Under the pieces are notes generated by a model. It made no database searches. It saw only the letters and a list, made by a program, of their open reading frames with translations, and was not told the origin of the DNA. From Anaeromonas frigoriresistens (GTDB taxonomy: Bacteria; Bacillota; Clostridia; Tissierellales; SIT17): a stretch of DNA of 55,719 nt. Shown piece by piece: positions 8,896-18,101 of this stretch (position 1 is the stretch's first letter; each line of letters opens with the position of its first letter). The stretch covers positions 1 to 55,719 of the forward strand of contig NZ_WSFT01000009.1 in assembly GCF_016820655.1 (NCBI RefSeq), read 5' to 3'. A program made the translations under genes and the position numbers.

Positions 8896-10161
8896 TTACT
8901 CAGCTGTAGTCATTCTATTCTTTGCTCTTTCATTTCTTGCAAGCTTAGTAGGCTCTAGAGCTATATCATGACCTTCTAATAATCCCGCTACACCAGTTAA
9001 TTTATGATCTTCTTTACCAGTACACACATCACATTTACAAGCAGATTCTTTTACTTCTGGCTCAGTATAAGTAGTAATAACCCCTTCAAAGTTTCTTAAG
9101 ATAAGCTTGTTTGATGATCTAGATACTACATAGTTTGGCATTACTGGAATCTTTCCACCGCCACCAGGAGCATCTACAACAAATGTTGGTACTGCATAAC
9201 CTGAAGTATGACCACGAAGACCCTCTATAATCTCAATACCTTTACCTACAGAAGTTCTGAAATGCTCGATTCCCATAGATAAATCACATTGATAGATGTA
9301 GTATGGTCTTACTCTAATTTTAACTAATTTATGAACTAAATCTCTCATAGTATGAACACAATCATTTACTCCTCTGAGAAGTACAGATTGGTTTCCTAAT
9401 GGTACTCCAGCATTAGCTAATAACTCTATAGCTCTTGTAGATTCTTCAGTGATTTCTTTTGGATGATTGAAATGAGTGTTCAACCATACTGGATGATATT
9501 TTTTAAGCATATTTACAAGATCTTCAGTTATTCTTTGAGGCATAACAACTGGTGCTCTTGAACCTATTCTTATTATTTCTACGTGAGGAATTTCCCTTAA
9601 CTCTTTAATTATTTTTTCAAGTCTTTCATCAGAAACTAATAAAGCATCTCCTCCAGATAATAATACGTCTCTAACTCCTGGAGTATTTCTGATATATTCT
9701 ATAGCTCTTTCTATTCTGTCCATTCCCATAGCTGAGTCCTGTTGTCCTGCAAATCTTCTTCTAGTACAATGTCTACAATACATTGAGCATTGATCTGTTA
9801 TTAAAAGAAGTACTCTATCAGGATATCTATGAGTTAATCCAGGTACTGGAGAGTCAGTATCTTCATGAAGGGGATCCTCCATATCTGCTGCTCCCATGTG
9901 TGTTTCTAATACTTGAGGTACTGCTTGAAGTCTAACTGGACAGTTAGGATCATTTTCATCCATTAATGAAGCATAGTATGGAGTAATACCCATTCTAAAT
10001 TTCTCTAAAACTTTAGAGATTCTTTCTTCTTCTTCTTTAGTAATGTTTATTATTTTTTTCAAATCTTCAATAGTATCTATTCTATTTCTTACTTGCCACT
10101 GCCAATCGTTCCAATCTTCTTCTTTAACATTTTTCCAAATTTCAATATTTTTATAGTTCAT
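8896..10161 (-). CDS. kamA: L-lysine 2,3-aminomutase (radical SAM)
   Basis: The 421-residue enzyme converts L-lysine to L-beta-lysine, the first step of lysine fermentation. It has the radical SAM cluster motif C-x3-C-x2-C ('[12 protein letters not shown]'), the PLP-binding '[14 protein letters not shown]' loop with its lysine, and a C-terminal Cys cluster ('CKCDVCTGK') that binds zinc in this family. The length matches characterised clostridial enzymes of about 416 residues. It sits between kdd and kamB, consistent with a single operon. Confidence 0.97.
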   Translation of the reverse strand: MNYKNIEIWKNVKEEDWNDWQWQVRNRIDTIEDLKKIINITKEEEERISKVLEKFRMGITPYYASLMDENDPNCPVRLQAVPQVLETHMGAADMEDPLHEDTDSPVPGLTHRYPDRVLLLITDQCSMYCRHCTRRRFAGQQDSAMGMDRIERAIEYIRNTPGVRDVLLSGGDALLVSDERLEKIIKELREIPHVEIIRIGSRAPVVMPQRITEDLVNMLKKYHPVWLNTHFNHPKEITEESTRAIELLANAGVPLGNQSVLLRGVNDCVHTMRDLVHKLVKIRVRPYYIYQCDLSMGIEHFRTSVGKGIEIIEGLRGHTSGYAVPTFVVDAPGGGGKIPVMPNYVVSRSSNKLILRNFEGVITTYTEPEVKESACKCDVCTGKEDHKLTGVAGLLEGHDIALEPTKLARNERAKNRMTTAE

Positions 10162-10181
10162 TTCATTAGCCCCCTTTTAAT

Positions 10182-11219
10182 TTATGCGTATAGTTCTTCG
10201 TATACTTTTCTTAATTCTTCGTTTTCTCTCATTATTTGAAGTGCTATTTCAGCGTGTCCTTTTGTATATCCATTACCCATAATCATGTTTGAGTCTCTTC
10301 CTACTCCTTCTGCTCCTAAAGCTGCTTTAGTAAAGCTCGTTGCCATACTGAAGAAATAGATTGTTCCATCATCTTTAGTAGCTAATATACTTCCCATTTC
10401 AGTATTTGGCACATTAACATTGTTTATAGTTATATCAGCCATTTTCCCATCAGTTAATTCACTTACTCTATTCATTACATCTACTGCATTAGTAGCATCC
10501 CCTACTATATAATGATCAGCTAATCCTAACGCTTTAACTCTCTCAATACTCTTTTCACTATACCCTAGGCAAATAACTGTACCAGTTACTCCTACTCTTT
10601 TCTTTGCTTCATATAAACAAAGCATTCCAGACTTTCCTGCTCCACCAATAACTAATACAGTATCTCCTGGTTTAACTAATTTTGCAGTTTGAGCTGGTGC
10701 TCCAGCAACATCTAGTACTGATAATGCTAAATTCTCTGGAATATCAGAAGGTAATACTGCATATATTCCACTTTCAAATAGTATAGCTTTTCCATTTATA
10801 TCAACTTGATCAATATCTTTTCTTACTTCTACTATTTCATCAATTCTTAAAGGGGTTAATGATAAAGAAACTAAAGTTGCTATCTTATCTCCTACTTTAA
10901 GATCAGTTTTTCCTTCTAAAGCTGGACCTATTTTTTCAACAGTTCCTATAAGCATTCCACCGGATCCTGTTACTGGATTTTGGTGCTTTCCTCTAGATTC
11001 AACTATACCCTTCATTATTTCTTTGATTTTTTCAATATCTCCTCCAGCTTCTTCTTTTATTTGAGTAAAACTAGCTGAGTCAACATTTAATGTTTGAACA
11101 TCAATAAGAATTTCATTGTCATAAATCTCCATGTTGTTATCTATTTTTGTAGCTGGTTGAGGTAACGTGCCCTTAGGTTCAATTACTCTATGAGTTCCAA
11201 ATTTACATCCTTTTTTCAT
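10182..11219 (-). CDS. kdd: L-erythro-3,5-diaminohexanoate dehydrogenase
   Basis: The 345-residue protein has a Rossmann-type nucleotide motif ('VLVIGGAGKSGMLCLYEAKK') inside an alcohol-dehydrogenase-like fold. In lysine fermentation it oxidatively deaminates 3,5-diaminohexanoate to 3-keto-5-aminohexanoate, using NAD(P). It is the first gene of the operon, with ribosome binding site AAGGAGGCG and a sigma-54 promoter about 70-85 nt upstream. It ends 20 nt before kamA. The enzymes for the next steps (kce, kal, CoA transferase) are not in the window. Confidence 0.93.
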   Translation of the reverse strand: MKKGCKFGTHRVIEPKGTLPQPATKIDNNMEIYDNEILIDVQTLNVDSASFTQIKEEAGGDIEKIKEIMKGIVESRGKHQNPVTGSGGMLIGTVEKIGPALEGKTDLKVGDKIATLVSLSLTPLRIDEIVEVRKDIDQVDINGKAILFESGIYAVLPSDIPENLALSVLDVAGAPAQTAKLVKPGDTVLVIGGAGKSGMLCLYEAKKRVGVTGTVICLGYSEKSIERVKALGLADHYIVGDATNAVDVMNRVSELTDGKMADITINNVNVPNTEMGSILATKDDGTIYFFSMATSFTKAALGAEGVGRDSNMIMGNGYTKGHAEIALQIMRENEELRKVYEELYA

Positions 11220-11287
11220 AATAACGCCTCCTTAGATTTTTTATATTTTTATTTATTTCGAAAATGTTTTCCTACTTGTAATATAGT

Positions 11288-11303
11288 TGCAAATAGCATG
11301 CCA
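11288..11303 (-). promoter_or_regulatory. Sigma-54 promoter of the lysine operon
   Basis: On the minus strand TGGCATGCTATTTGCA matches the -24/-12 consensus TGGCAC-N5-TTGCA with one change. It lies about 70 nt upstream of the kdd start. The gene upstream encodes a sigma-54 activator, which makes the assignment strong. Confidence 0.88.
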
Positions 11304-11529
11304 CTTTCAATGTAGTTAATAAATTAACAATCTAAAATAGAGAAAATTAACTTTTATTATACTGGTATTGTTAATAATAATAGCCTCAAAATAAGTATTA
11401 GCCTTGGTTAACTTTTTCTTTTTACTATTTTTACATATTCGTAATACTATTTATATTCTGAATATTGAGTGTTTATTATCAAAGAAACTGGGTAAAAATT
11501 TCTTATATTTGATTAATTGTGCTGGATTT

Positions 11530-11546
11530 TGGGCATTAATTAATGG
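11530..11546. promoter_or_regulatory. Probable activator (UAS) site for the lysine operon
   Basis: GGCATTAATTAATGGTT closely resembles the core of the perfect palindrome in the activator leader (GGCATCAATTGATGCCA), differing in two core positions and in the right flank. It lies about 230 bp upstream of the sigma-54 promoter, a workable distance for an enhancer site. The rest of 11304-11580 is AT-rich with nothing else I can name. Confidence 0.5.
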
Positions 11547-11580
11547 TTATTGTTAAATAATATACTTTTTATCCTTCAAA

Positions 11581-11611
11581 AAACTCCTAAGATTCATTTC
11601 TTAGGAGTTTT
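11581..11611 (-). terminator. Terminator of the sigma-54 activator gene
   Basis: A hairpin with arms AAACTCCTAAG and CTTAGGAGTTT overlaps the stop codon of the activator gene. On the minus strand it is followed by a short T-rich stretch. It separates the activator transcript from the lysine operon promoter. Confidence 0.75.
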
Positions 11612-12995
11612 TTAATCCATACTTCTTCATCTTATATTGTAATGTCTGTCTCGGTATTGATATAATATCTGCTGTTTTACTGATATTCCAATGGGTTTTA
11701 TTCAAACCATCTAATATTATTTTTTTCTCCAGTTCCTCTACTGCCTTATTTAATGGTTGCACTTCCTCATCTAGTGAAATAGTATCAATAAATTCTCCAA
11801 ACTGATAAGGAAGATGTTCTCTTTTTATTATATGAGTCTCCTCTATAGACAATATTCCTTGGATCACATGTTCAAGCTCTCTAATATTTCCTGGCCAATC
11901 ATATTTATTAAATATGTCTAAGACTTCTTTTGATATATTATCAACAGATGTATCTAGTTTTCTATTATATTTATCAATGAAATACTCTACTAATACTGGG
12001 ATATCATCCTTTCTTTCTCTTAAAGGAGGTATTTTAAGGTTTATTACACTAAGTCTATAGAATAAATCTTTTCTAATTAGTTTTTCATCCATTGCTTGTT
12101 CAGGCTCAGTATTAGTTGCAGTAATCACTCTAACATCCACATCAATAGTCTTTGTTGAGCCTAGTCGTCTTATACTACCATCTTGTAGCACCCTTAACAT
12201 TTTTGCTTGAAGTTCTAGGGGCATGGAGTTTATCTCATCAAGAAATAATGTACCCTTATTGGCTAATTCAAATAAACCTGGCCTATCCTCAGCTCCGGTA
12301 AAACCTCCCTTTACTGTACCAAATAGGATCCCCTCAAGTAAATTAGCAGGTAGGGCTGCACAGTTCTGAGCAATAAAAGGTTTGTTTTTTCTGCCACTGG
12401 CATTATGGATTGATTGAACTAATAGTTCCTTTCCTGTCCCAGTTTCACCATATATAAGTACTGGAGAAGAAGTTTGAGATGCCCTTAATGCCATTGCTTT
12501 AAGTTTAAGCATCTTTGCATTTTGCCCTATTATATCAACAAATGTATATTTAGCTCTTTCTTTATTCTCCTTAGGATCTTTAGTTTCTTTATATAATTTA
12601 GATTGAAGATCTACTATTCTCTCTGATAATTCTCGAACTTTGGTTATATCTCTAGATAACTCAATGGCCCCCTTTATTCTTCCTTTTTCTTTGATAGGAA
12701 TTGAGGTGTTTATTGTGGTTATCTTATCTCCTTTATAATTGACAAAAGTCTGTTCTGCCTCAAATATAGGACTACCAGTCTGCATTACCTTTATAAGAGT
12801 ACTGGTATCATGGGATAGGGATGGATAGACTTCAAATATATGTCTACCTAAGGTTTTTTCTACATCTAACTCATCAAGATTTTGAGCTGATTTATTAAAA
12901 TATAATATTTTACCCTTTTCATCAATTATTTGAATACCTTCTTCTATATAGTTAAGTATTTCAAATATATTTTCTCTAAAAAAAATATTTTTCAT
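11601..12995 (-). CDS. PAS domain sigma-54-dependent activator (RocR-like), likely regulator of lysine fermentation
   Basis: The protein is about 465 residues: an N-terminal PAS domain (residues about 5-110), an AAA+ domain with Walker A 'GETGTGKE' and Walker B 'GTLFLDEI', and a C-terminal Fis-type helix-turn-helix ('HWNISKTADIISIPRQTLQY'). The sigma-54 contact loop reads GGFTGA instead of the usual GAFTGA. The start at ATG 12993-12995 is chosen because AGGAGG lies 6 nt upstream; a longer reading would use TTG inside a palindrome. A 30-bp palindrome lies in its leader, and a related site lies before the lysine operon. The PAS ligand is unknown. Confidence 0.9.
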   Translation of the reverse strand: MKNIFFRENIFEILNYIEEGIQIIDEKGKILYFNKSAQNLDELDVEKTLGRHIFEVYPSLSHDTSTLIKVMQTGSPIFEAEQTFVNYKGDKITTINTSIPIKEKGRIKGAIELSRDITKVRELSERIVDLQSKLYKETKDPKENKERAKYTFVDIIGQNAKMLKLKAMALRASQTSSPVLIYGETGTGKELLVQSIHNASGRKNKPFIAQNCAALPANLLEGILFGTVKGGFTGAEDRPGLFELANKGTLFLDEINSMPLELQAKMLRVLQDGSIRRLGSTKTIDVDVRVITATNTEPEQAMDEKLIRKDLFYRLSVINLKIPPLRERKDDIPVLVEYFIDKYNRKLDTSVDNISKEVLDIFNKYDWPGNIRELEHVIQGILSIEETHIIKREHLPYQFGEFIDTISLDEEVQPLNKAVEELEKKIILDGLNKTHWNISKTADIISIPRQTLQYKMKKYGLKNS

Positions 12996-13034
12996 CATTA
13001 TCCTCCTATGCTTAATTTTCGGCACCTGTTGCAA

Positions 13035-13064
13035 AATAATTGGCATCAATTGATGCCAATTATT
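13035..13064. promoter_or_regulatory. 30-bp perfect palindrome in the activator leader
   Basis: The palindrome, with core TGGCATCAATTGATGCCA (13041-13058) and outer arms AATAAT/ATTATT, sits 40-70 nt upstream of the activator start. It probably binds the activator itself, allowing autoregulation. It could alternatively form an RNA hairpin, but no T-run follows it. Confidence 0.6.
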
Positions 13065-13071
13065 AATGTTT

Positions 13072-13488
13072 TTATGAAAAAGTAATATCTAATGTATTTA
13101 GACTTTCCATTGTATTAGATATTATAAGTCTATATTTCAAGCTAAGATCACCTTTACCTTCATCGCTTATATCTACATTTACCTTTTGGGTAGTTACTTC
13201 CATATTTAAATTACCATAAGCTGTGGTATATTCGGTATTATATCTGTCACCCTTTTTGAAGGATAATTTAGAGTTATTCTGTCCAAATCTTTTCATCCAT
13301 ACTTCATCATCTTTTATCTTTAATGTAGTAGTGGATCCCTCCATGCCAGATATCTCAGTTTCATCATATACTACATAATAAAAATTATTCTTTTTATAGA
13401 ATTTTCCTTCTGTTGTTAATTCTATTTTATTACTCTCACCATCATCTGTTTTTTGAGTACCTAATATCTTTACCATTACATCTTTCAT
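13072..13488 (-). CDS. DUF1934 (YwiB-like) protein
   Basis: The 138-residue protein fits the DUF1934 family: a small beta-barrel with motifs 'VKILGTQK', 'FYYVVYDETEISGMEGS' and a C-terminal 'LKYRLIIS' strand. Lipocalin-like folds are seen in the family, but the function is unknown. No signal peptide is visible. It has its own ribosome binding site (GAGGAAG) and ends just before the palindrome of the activator gene. Confidence 0.75.
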   Translation of the reverse strand: MKDVMVKILGTQKTDDGESNKIELTTEGKFYKKNNFYYVVYDETEISGMEGSTTTLKIKDDEVWMKRFGQNNSKLSFKKGDRYNTEYTTAYGNLNMEVTTQKVNVDISDEGKGDLSLKYRLIISNTMESLNTLDITFS

Positions 13489-13567
13489 TATATCTTCCTC
13501 TCTTATCTAGGACTATATTTCTTAGTTTATTTCACATCCCATAGTTTATAATTTATATAGTAATTTA

Positions 13568-15910
13568 TCAAGTAATTCTGTTTTTAAGAGCTTCTATAAA
13601 GTCTAGATTCTTTATTTTTCTATAGGTTGCTAATTGAGCAATAATTACAAATATAACCGTTGCAAGGATAGATCCTAAATAACTAAGTAAGGATATATCT
13701 ACTCTCAATGTATATATATCAGTACTATACATACTCTCTAAATATTTAATCATATATAATCCCAAAGGGATACCTAATAAAATTCCCGTTATAGTCATTA
13801 TAGCATTTTCCTTAGTAACTATCTTGAATATTTCTTTTTTAGATAGTCCTAATACTCTTAAAGAAGAAAATTCTAATCTTCTCTCAGCTATATTCATTAT
13901 TGTTGAATTATATATGATAACGAATCCTAAGATTCCTCCGGCCAATAGCATGATGCCTAAACTCAATATAATTAAATCTGTAAACTCCATATATATATTT
14001 ATCATATCCTTTGTTGATTGGATAAAGGATACATATTCTAGATCATCTAATCTATTTTTAACATCTTCATCAGAGTTTATATATACTCCAGTGGTGATAT
14101 TACTGCCGATAAATTCTTCTCTCATTTGAGATATATTCATATATCCATTACTTCCTAGAGACTGTCTTATTATACCTTTAACTTCTACTTTAATATTTTC
14201 GTCATTATTGAAGGTTTTGATTTCAATATTATCTCCTTCTTCTAGATCCAAGACTTTTGCTAATCCCTCTGATAATAAAATACCCTTCTTCGGTAATTCT
14301 ATATCATCTCCTTTAACTGAAGTAAAATCATAAAACTCTGTATTTTCCTCTAATCCTATTATAGTCACAACTTTTTCTTTTTCTTCATTAATTATTTCAA
14401 AAGGATACTCAATCTTATTCTCTATTTTACCTATTTGTAATTCTTCTTTTATATCCTCTATTACATCTCCCGTCATAGGTCTATTAAAGTTTATATTATA
14501 CTCCATTAATTGAAAGTCAGTGTAGTGTTTATCAAACATTGTATTCATTGCATCTAGCATTGCAAAGGGCATTATAACTATAGAGAATGTTATAGCTATT
14601 CCTAAACTTAAGAATATAAATCTTTTCTTATTTCTGAATATGTTCCTAAATACCATCTTCTCACTAAAGTTTAATCTTCTCCATAAAAATCCTATCCTAT
14701 CTACAAATACCCTACCGCCTTTTTTAGGAGGATCTGGTCTCATGGATTCAGCTGGATCTATCTTTAATACCTTTCTAGCTCCCCATAGTCCAGCTAATAC
14801 ACAAAACATCACAGATAATATGATGCCATATAGGGTGAATTCCGGATAAAATCTTCCCTCCAAGAAGGGGATATTAAAGAAATTGAGATACATTTTAGCC
14901 ATCTGATTAGCTAATAAACTTCCTAATAATATCCCTATAACTGATCCTATCAGACCTAAACTTAAGGATAATTTAGTGTAGTGGGCTAATATTTTTCTAT
15001 TATTATATCCTAAGGACTTCATTACACCGATAGACATCCTATCATTTCTTATCATTCTAGATATCAATGCAGCTATTATAATCCCTGCTACCCCTAGAAA
15101 TAATAGCGGTATCGTACTAGATACCTGTTTAAGTCCTTTTATCTCTTCATGAACCATTCTATTACTCAACTGATCTTCTCTAGGATATATTCTTCTAATT
15201 TTAGATCCTTTCATCTGATCTTCTATTTCTTCTTTTAATACTTCTAAGTTCTCTGTATTTTTTGATGTTACTAAGGCTTCGGTGTAAACACCACTATATC
15301 CTAATATCTCTTCTAAGTATTTCTCATCCATATATACTACTCCAAACTTCTTAGGAGTTGGAAGAAGACTTTGTTCATCTTCCATCAAATAGATATATTC
15401 AGGACTGGATACTATTCCTTTAATAGTAAATATAATATCCTTTCCTCCTATTTCTAATGTTATATCATTTCCCACATCTAGACTTCTAGCTTCAGCAAAT
15501 TGCTTTAGCATTAAAACTTCCTTTTTCTCTATATTTTTATCTCCCTTTACCGTATATAGCTTATTTATTTCTTTATCCTTTCCTTGAGATATTAACCTCA
15601 CCTTTGCATCTTGATCTTCATCTTTAAAAGGAACATCTACTACTATCCTTCCTTCAACTTTAGATACATCGGTAATCTGTTGGATTTTCTCGATATCTCC
15701 ATCAGATAGTTCTACTGCCTCTATAAAAAGATCACTAAAATTCATTCTATTAAAATATGTATCTATAGACTCTTCTAAATTGATCGCTGCCATACTTAAT
15801 CCAGTGTATATTATAAGTCCAATGATTATTAGGACAGTTATCGCAATAAATTGACCTTTAGAATTTTTAATAAGCCTTAATAGTCTTAAATCTAATTTTT
15901 TCATTACCAT
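13568..15910 (-). CDS. FtsX/MacB-type ABC transporter permease
   Basis: The 780-residue permease has a transmembrane span at residues about 18-40, then a large extracytoplasmic domain (about 45-260). Two FtsX-type membrane modules follow (about 265-380 and 655-775), with a second extracytoplasmic domain between them after a span near 425-445. 'GVMKSLGYNNRKIL' and 'SSLRVLGLSKKEI' mark the coupling segments of each module. It partners with the ATPase encoded just upstream, whose stop overlaps this start region (TAATG at 15904-15906, or an ATG two codons earlier). Such transporters export lipids or peptides, or act by mechanotransmission; the substrate here is unknown. Confidence 0.9.
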   Translation of the reverse strand: MVMKKLDLRLLRLIKNSKGQFIAITVLIIIGLIIYTGLSMAAINLEESIDTYFNRMNFSDLFIEAVELSDGDIEKIQQITDVSKVEGRIVVDVPFKDEDQDAKVRLISQGKDKEINKLYTVKGDKNIEKKEVLMLKQFAEARSLDVGNDITLEIGGKDIIFTIKGIVSSPEYIYLMEDEQSLLPTPKKFGVVYMDEKYLEEILGYSGVYTEALVTSKNTENLEVLKEEIEDQMKGSKIRRIYPREDQLSNRMVHEEIKGLKQVSSTIPLLFLGVAGIIIAALISRMIRNDRMSIGVMKSLGYNNRKILAHYTKLSLSLGLIGSVIGILLGSLLANQMAKMYLNFFNIPFLEGRFYPEFTLYGIILSVMFCVLAGLWGARKVLKIDPAESMRPDPPKKGGRVFVDRIGFLWRRLNFSEKMVFRNIFRNKKRFIFLSLGIAITFSIVIMPFAMLDAMNTMFDKHYTDFQLMEYNINFNRPMTGDVIEDIKEELQIGKIENKIEYPFEIINEEKEKVVTIIGLEENTEFYDFTSVKGDDIELPKKGILLSEGLAKVLDLEEGDNIEIKTFNNDENIKVEVKGIIRQSLGSNGYMNISQMREEFIGSNITTGVYINSDEDVKNRLDDLEYVSFIQSTKDMINIYMEFTDLIILSLGIMLLAGGILGFVIIYNSTIMNIAERRLEFSSLRVLGLSKKEIFKIVTKENAIMTITGILLGIPLGLYMIKYLESMYSTDIYTLRVDISLLSYLGSILATVIFVIIAQLATYRKIKNLDFIEALKNRIT

Positions 15911-16614
15911 TCGATCCTTTCTGGAGAAATAGGATTTTCATTAACTTTATTGTCTACTATTTTTCCACTTCTCATCTTTATAACTCTATCCCCCATTTTT
16001 GAGATTGGTGAGTTATGGGTAATTATAACTACAGTCTTTTTATAGTCTTTATTGATTTTATTTAGTAAGGACAATATAGATTTTCCTGTCTTATAATCTA
16101 GTGCTCCTGTAGGTTCATCACATAATAATATAAGGGGATTTTTAGCTACCGCCCTAGCAATAGCTACCCTTTGTTGTTCTCCACCACTCATTTGAGATGG
16201 AAAATGTCCTTTTCTATCTGATAAATTCACACTTTCTAACACTTCTGCTATTTTTAATGGATCTTTACATATCTCTGTTGCTAACTCCACATTTTCTTCT
16301 GCTGTTAGGTTCGCCATTAAATTATAAAACTGAAATACAAATCCCACTTTATCTCTTCTATAACTAGTAAGGGATTTATCATTATATTTTGTTATATCTT
16401 CATCTCCTATAAAGACTTTTCCTTCTGTTGGAGTGTCCATCCCTCCTATAATATTTAATAGAGTACTTTTCCCAGAGCCACTGGGCCCTACAATTACTAC
16501 AAATTCCCCTTCATTTATATCAAAGGAAACTTTTTTTAGAGCATTTACCGTTACTTCTCCCATTTTATATTCTTTGCTTAAATCTTCTACCCTTATCAAT
16601 TTATTCTTCTCCAT
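15904..16614 (-). CDS. ABC transporter ATP-binding protein (LolD/MacB type)
   Basis: The 236-residue ATPase has Walker A 'GPSGSGKST', a Q-loop in 'FVFQFYN', the signature '[14 protein letters not shown]', Walker B '[12 protein letters not shown]' and the switch His in 'VIITHN'. The 'GALD' ending is typical of the subfamily that energises FtsX-type permeases. It overlaps the permease gene and would power it from the cytoplasmic face. Confidence 0.93.
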   Translation of the reverse strand: MEKNKLIRVEDLSKEYKMGEVTVNALKKVSFDINEGEFVVIVGPSGSGKSTLLNIIGGMDTPTEGKVFIGDEDITKYNDKSLTSYRRDKVGFVFQFYNLMANLTAEENVELATEICKDPLKIAEVLESVNLSDRKGHFPSQMSGGEQQRVAIARAVAKNPLILLCDEPTGALDYKTGKSILSLLNKINKDYKKTVVIITHNSPISKMGDRVIKMRSGKIVDNKVNENPISPERIEW

Positions 16615-16689
16615 ATTTACACCCCCGATTAAATAACTTCTTATTTATATTTTATTGTATATATTGTCTTTTGAATAGAGTAGACAAGA

Positions 16690-16718
16690 AAAAACCTGAG
16701 ATATTTTATCTCAGGTTT
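16690..16718 (-). terminator. Terminator after ypeB
   Basis: A hairpin with arms AAAACCTGAGATA and TATCTCAGGTTTT is followed by T residues on the minus strand. It lies 5 nt past the ypeB stop. Confidence 0.8.
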
Positions 16719-16722
16719 TACT

Positions 16723-18087
16723 CTACATCATTAATGTTCCATTTTCATCTTGTATTATTCTAAGGATATCCTCTTGGCTACCATCTAATGCATTTATATA
16801 TACTATGAAATCTGATCCTTTATATGTACCACTAAATTCATAGCATAATACATCTCTGTTGCCATTATCAGGTATAACTGCTAACCGGACCTTTTTAATT
16901 TCAAATCCAATCCTAATTTTATCCTTTGCTTCTTTCTCACTAATCTTAGGTTTTAGTAATTCTCTCTCATGATTACTCTTAAGGAAGTTAGACGCGTCTA
17001 CTCCTATTACTTCCCCATTATCTAGAGCTACTTTTACCTTTATCAAATCTGTGTAAATTGGGATTCCATTTTGTTCATATACAAAATTATAAACTATAGA
17101 ATCCTCATATTTTGTACTATAATTAGCTTGCATATTAGTATAACCATTTTTATCCAAAAACTCTTTAGCTATCCTTAAGGCTTCTTTGTCACTGAGTTTC
17201 TTATTTTCAACATTTCTAGGATTCTCCATCCATACTACCTTGCCGCCTTTTACACTAACTCCTACAATTACACTACTTTCCTCACCTTTAGGAGTTATAC
17301 TAAAGGTATAGGCATCAATATTAGAGCTACCAGTAGATTCTCCTTTATTAAACATATTTATCTCTTCTGGATTTTTAACCCCTATGAAATCTAGAGCTAT
17401 TTTTTCTGCTTCATTTTCATCTACTGTTCCTTCTCCTAGACCTTTAGGTTTAACATTTAGTACTTGATCTGAGAAGGGTCCATCATATATTAATTCAGGA
17501 TAATCCGTCATCTGTTCTTCTTCATATTTTTGCATTTGGGTATCTAAAATATCTTCATTAGCATCCCCTATTTCTTCCTTTTGACCCTGTCTTACCTTGA
17601 ACATTGTCAAGTTGCCCTTCATTATTTTATCATGGGCTCCTTGTAATTCAGTTGTTAATTGCTGAGTATAATCTTGTAATTTAAATAAAGTCTGTCTTTC
17701 CTTATCATCTAGTTTATCACCCTTCATATATCTACCTATCATTGAATAACTATAGTCAGCCACTTGAGTTAGAAATTTTTCAGTCTTGGCTATATTTTGA
17801 TGCCCTACTGGAAGTTGTGACAATTTATCATGGGCAAAAAATGCCTGTTGATATATTTGGCTAAGTAATAATACATCACTCTCTTCTGATGTAGATACTA
17901 GAGTCTTAGATAAAGAGGTCTGTACTGTTTCTATATTATCCTTCATATCATAAAACATTCTTTGATATTGATTAACTAACTGATCTTTATAATAGTTTTT
18001 CTCTCTATATTGATTATATCCCCATACTCCCGCAACCACTAATGCTATGGCTAAGAAGGTGGGTAGAAGACCTTTTCTATATCTCAT
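16723..18087 (-). CDS. ypeB: Germination protein YpeB
   Basis: The protein is about 454 residues with an N-terminal membrane anchor (LLPTFLAIALVVAGVWGY). A long helical region follows, then three PepSY-like repeats in the C-terminal half ('DENEAEKIALDFIG', 'LSDKEALRIAKEFLD', 'ISEKEAKDKIRIGFEI'). In Bacillus, YpeB localises and stabilises the cortex hydrolase SleB in dormant spores. Here sleB is immediately upstream, 14 nt away. The ATG at 18085-18087 is preferred over the in-frame TTG two codons earlier because GGGAGG is well placed for it. Confidence 0.93.
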   Translation of the reverse strand: MRYRKGLLPTFLAIALVVAGVWGYNQYREKNYYKDQLVNQYQRMFYDMKDNIETVQTSLSKTLVSTSEESDVLLLSQIYQQAFFAHDKLSQLPVGHQNIAKTEKFLTQVADYSYSMIGRYMKGDKLDDKERQTLFKLQDYTQQLTTELQGAHDKIMKGNLTMFKVRQGQKEEIGDANEDILDTQMQKYEEEQMTDYPELIYDGPFSDQVLNVKPKGLGEGTVDENEAEKIALDFIGVKNPEEINMFNKGESTGSSNIDAYTFSITPKGEESSVIVGVSVKGGKVVWMENPRNVENKKLSDKEALRIAKEFLDKNGYTNMQANYSTKYEDSIVYNFVYEQNGIPIYTDLIKVKVALDNGEVIGVDASNFLKSNHERELLKPKISEKEAKDKIRIGFEIKKVRLAVIPDNGNRDVLCYEFSGTYKGSDFIVYINALDGSQEDILRIIQDENGTLMM

Positions 18088-18101
18088 TTTCAACCTCCCT
18101 T

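Noticed and set aside
13030-13064. Sigma-54 promoter for the activator gene itself
   Set aside because: TTGCA occurs after the palindrome, but the -24 position reads GC rather than GG, so it does not meet the consensus.
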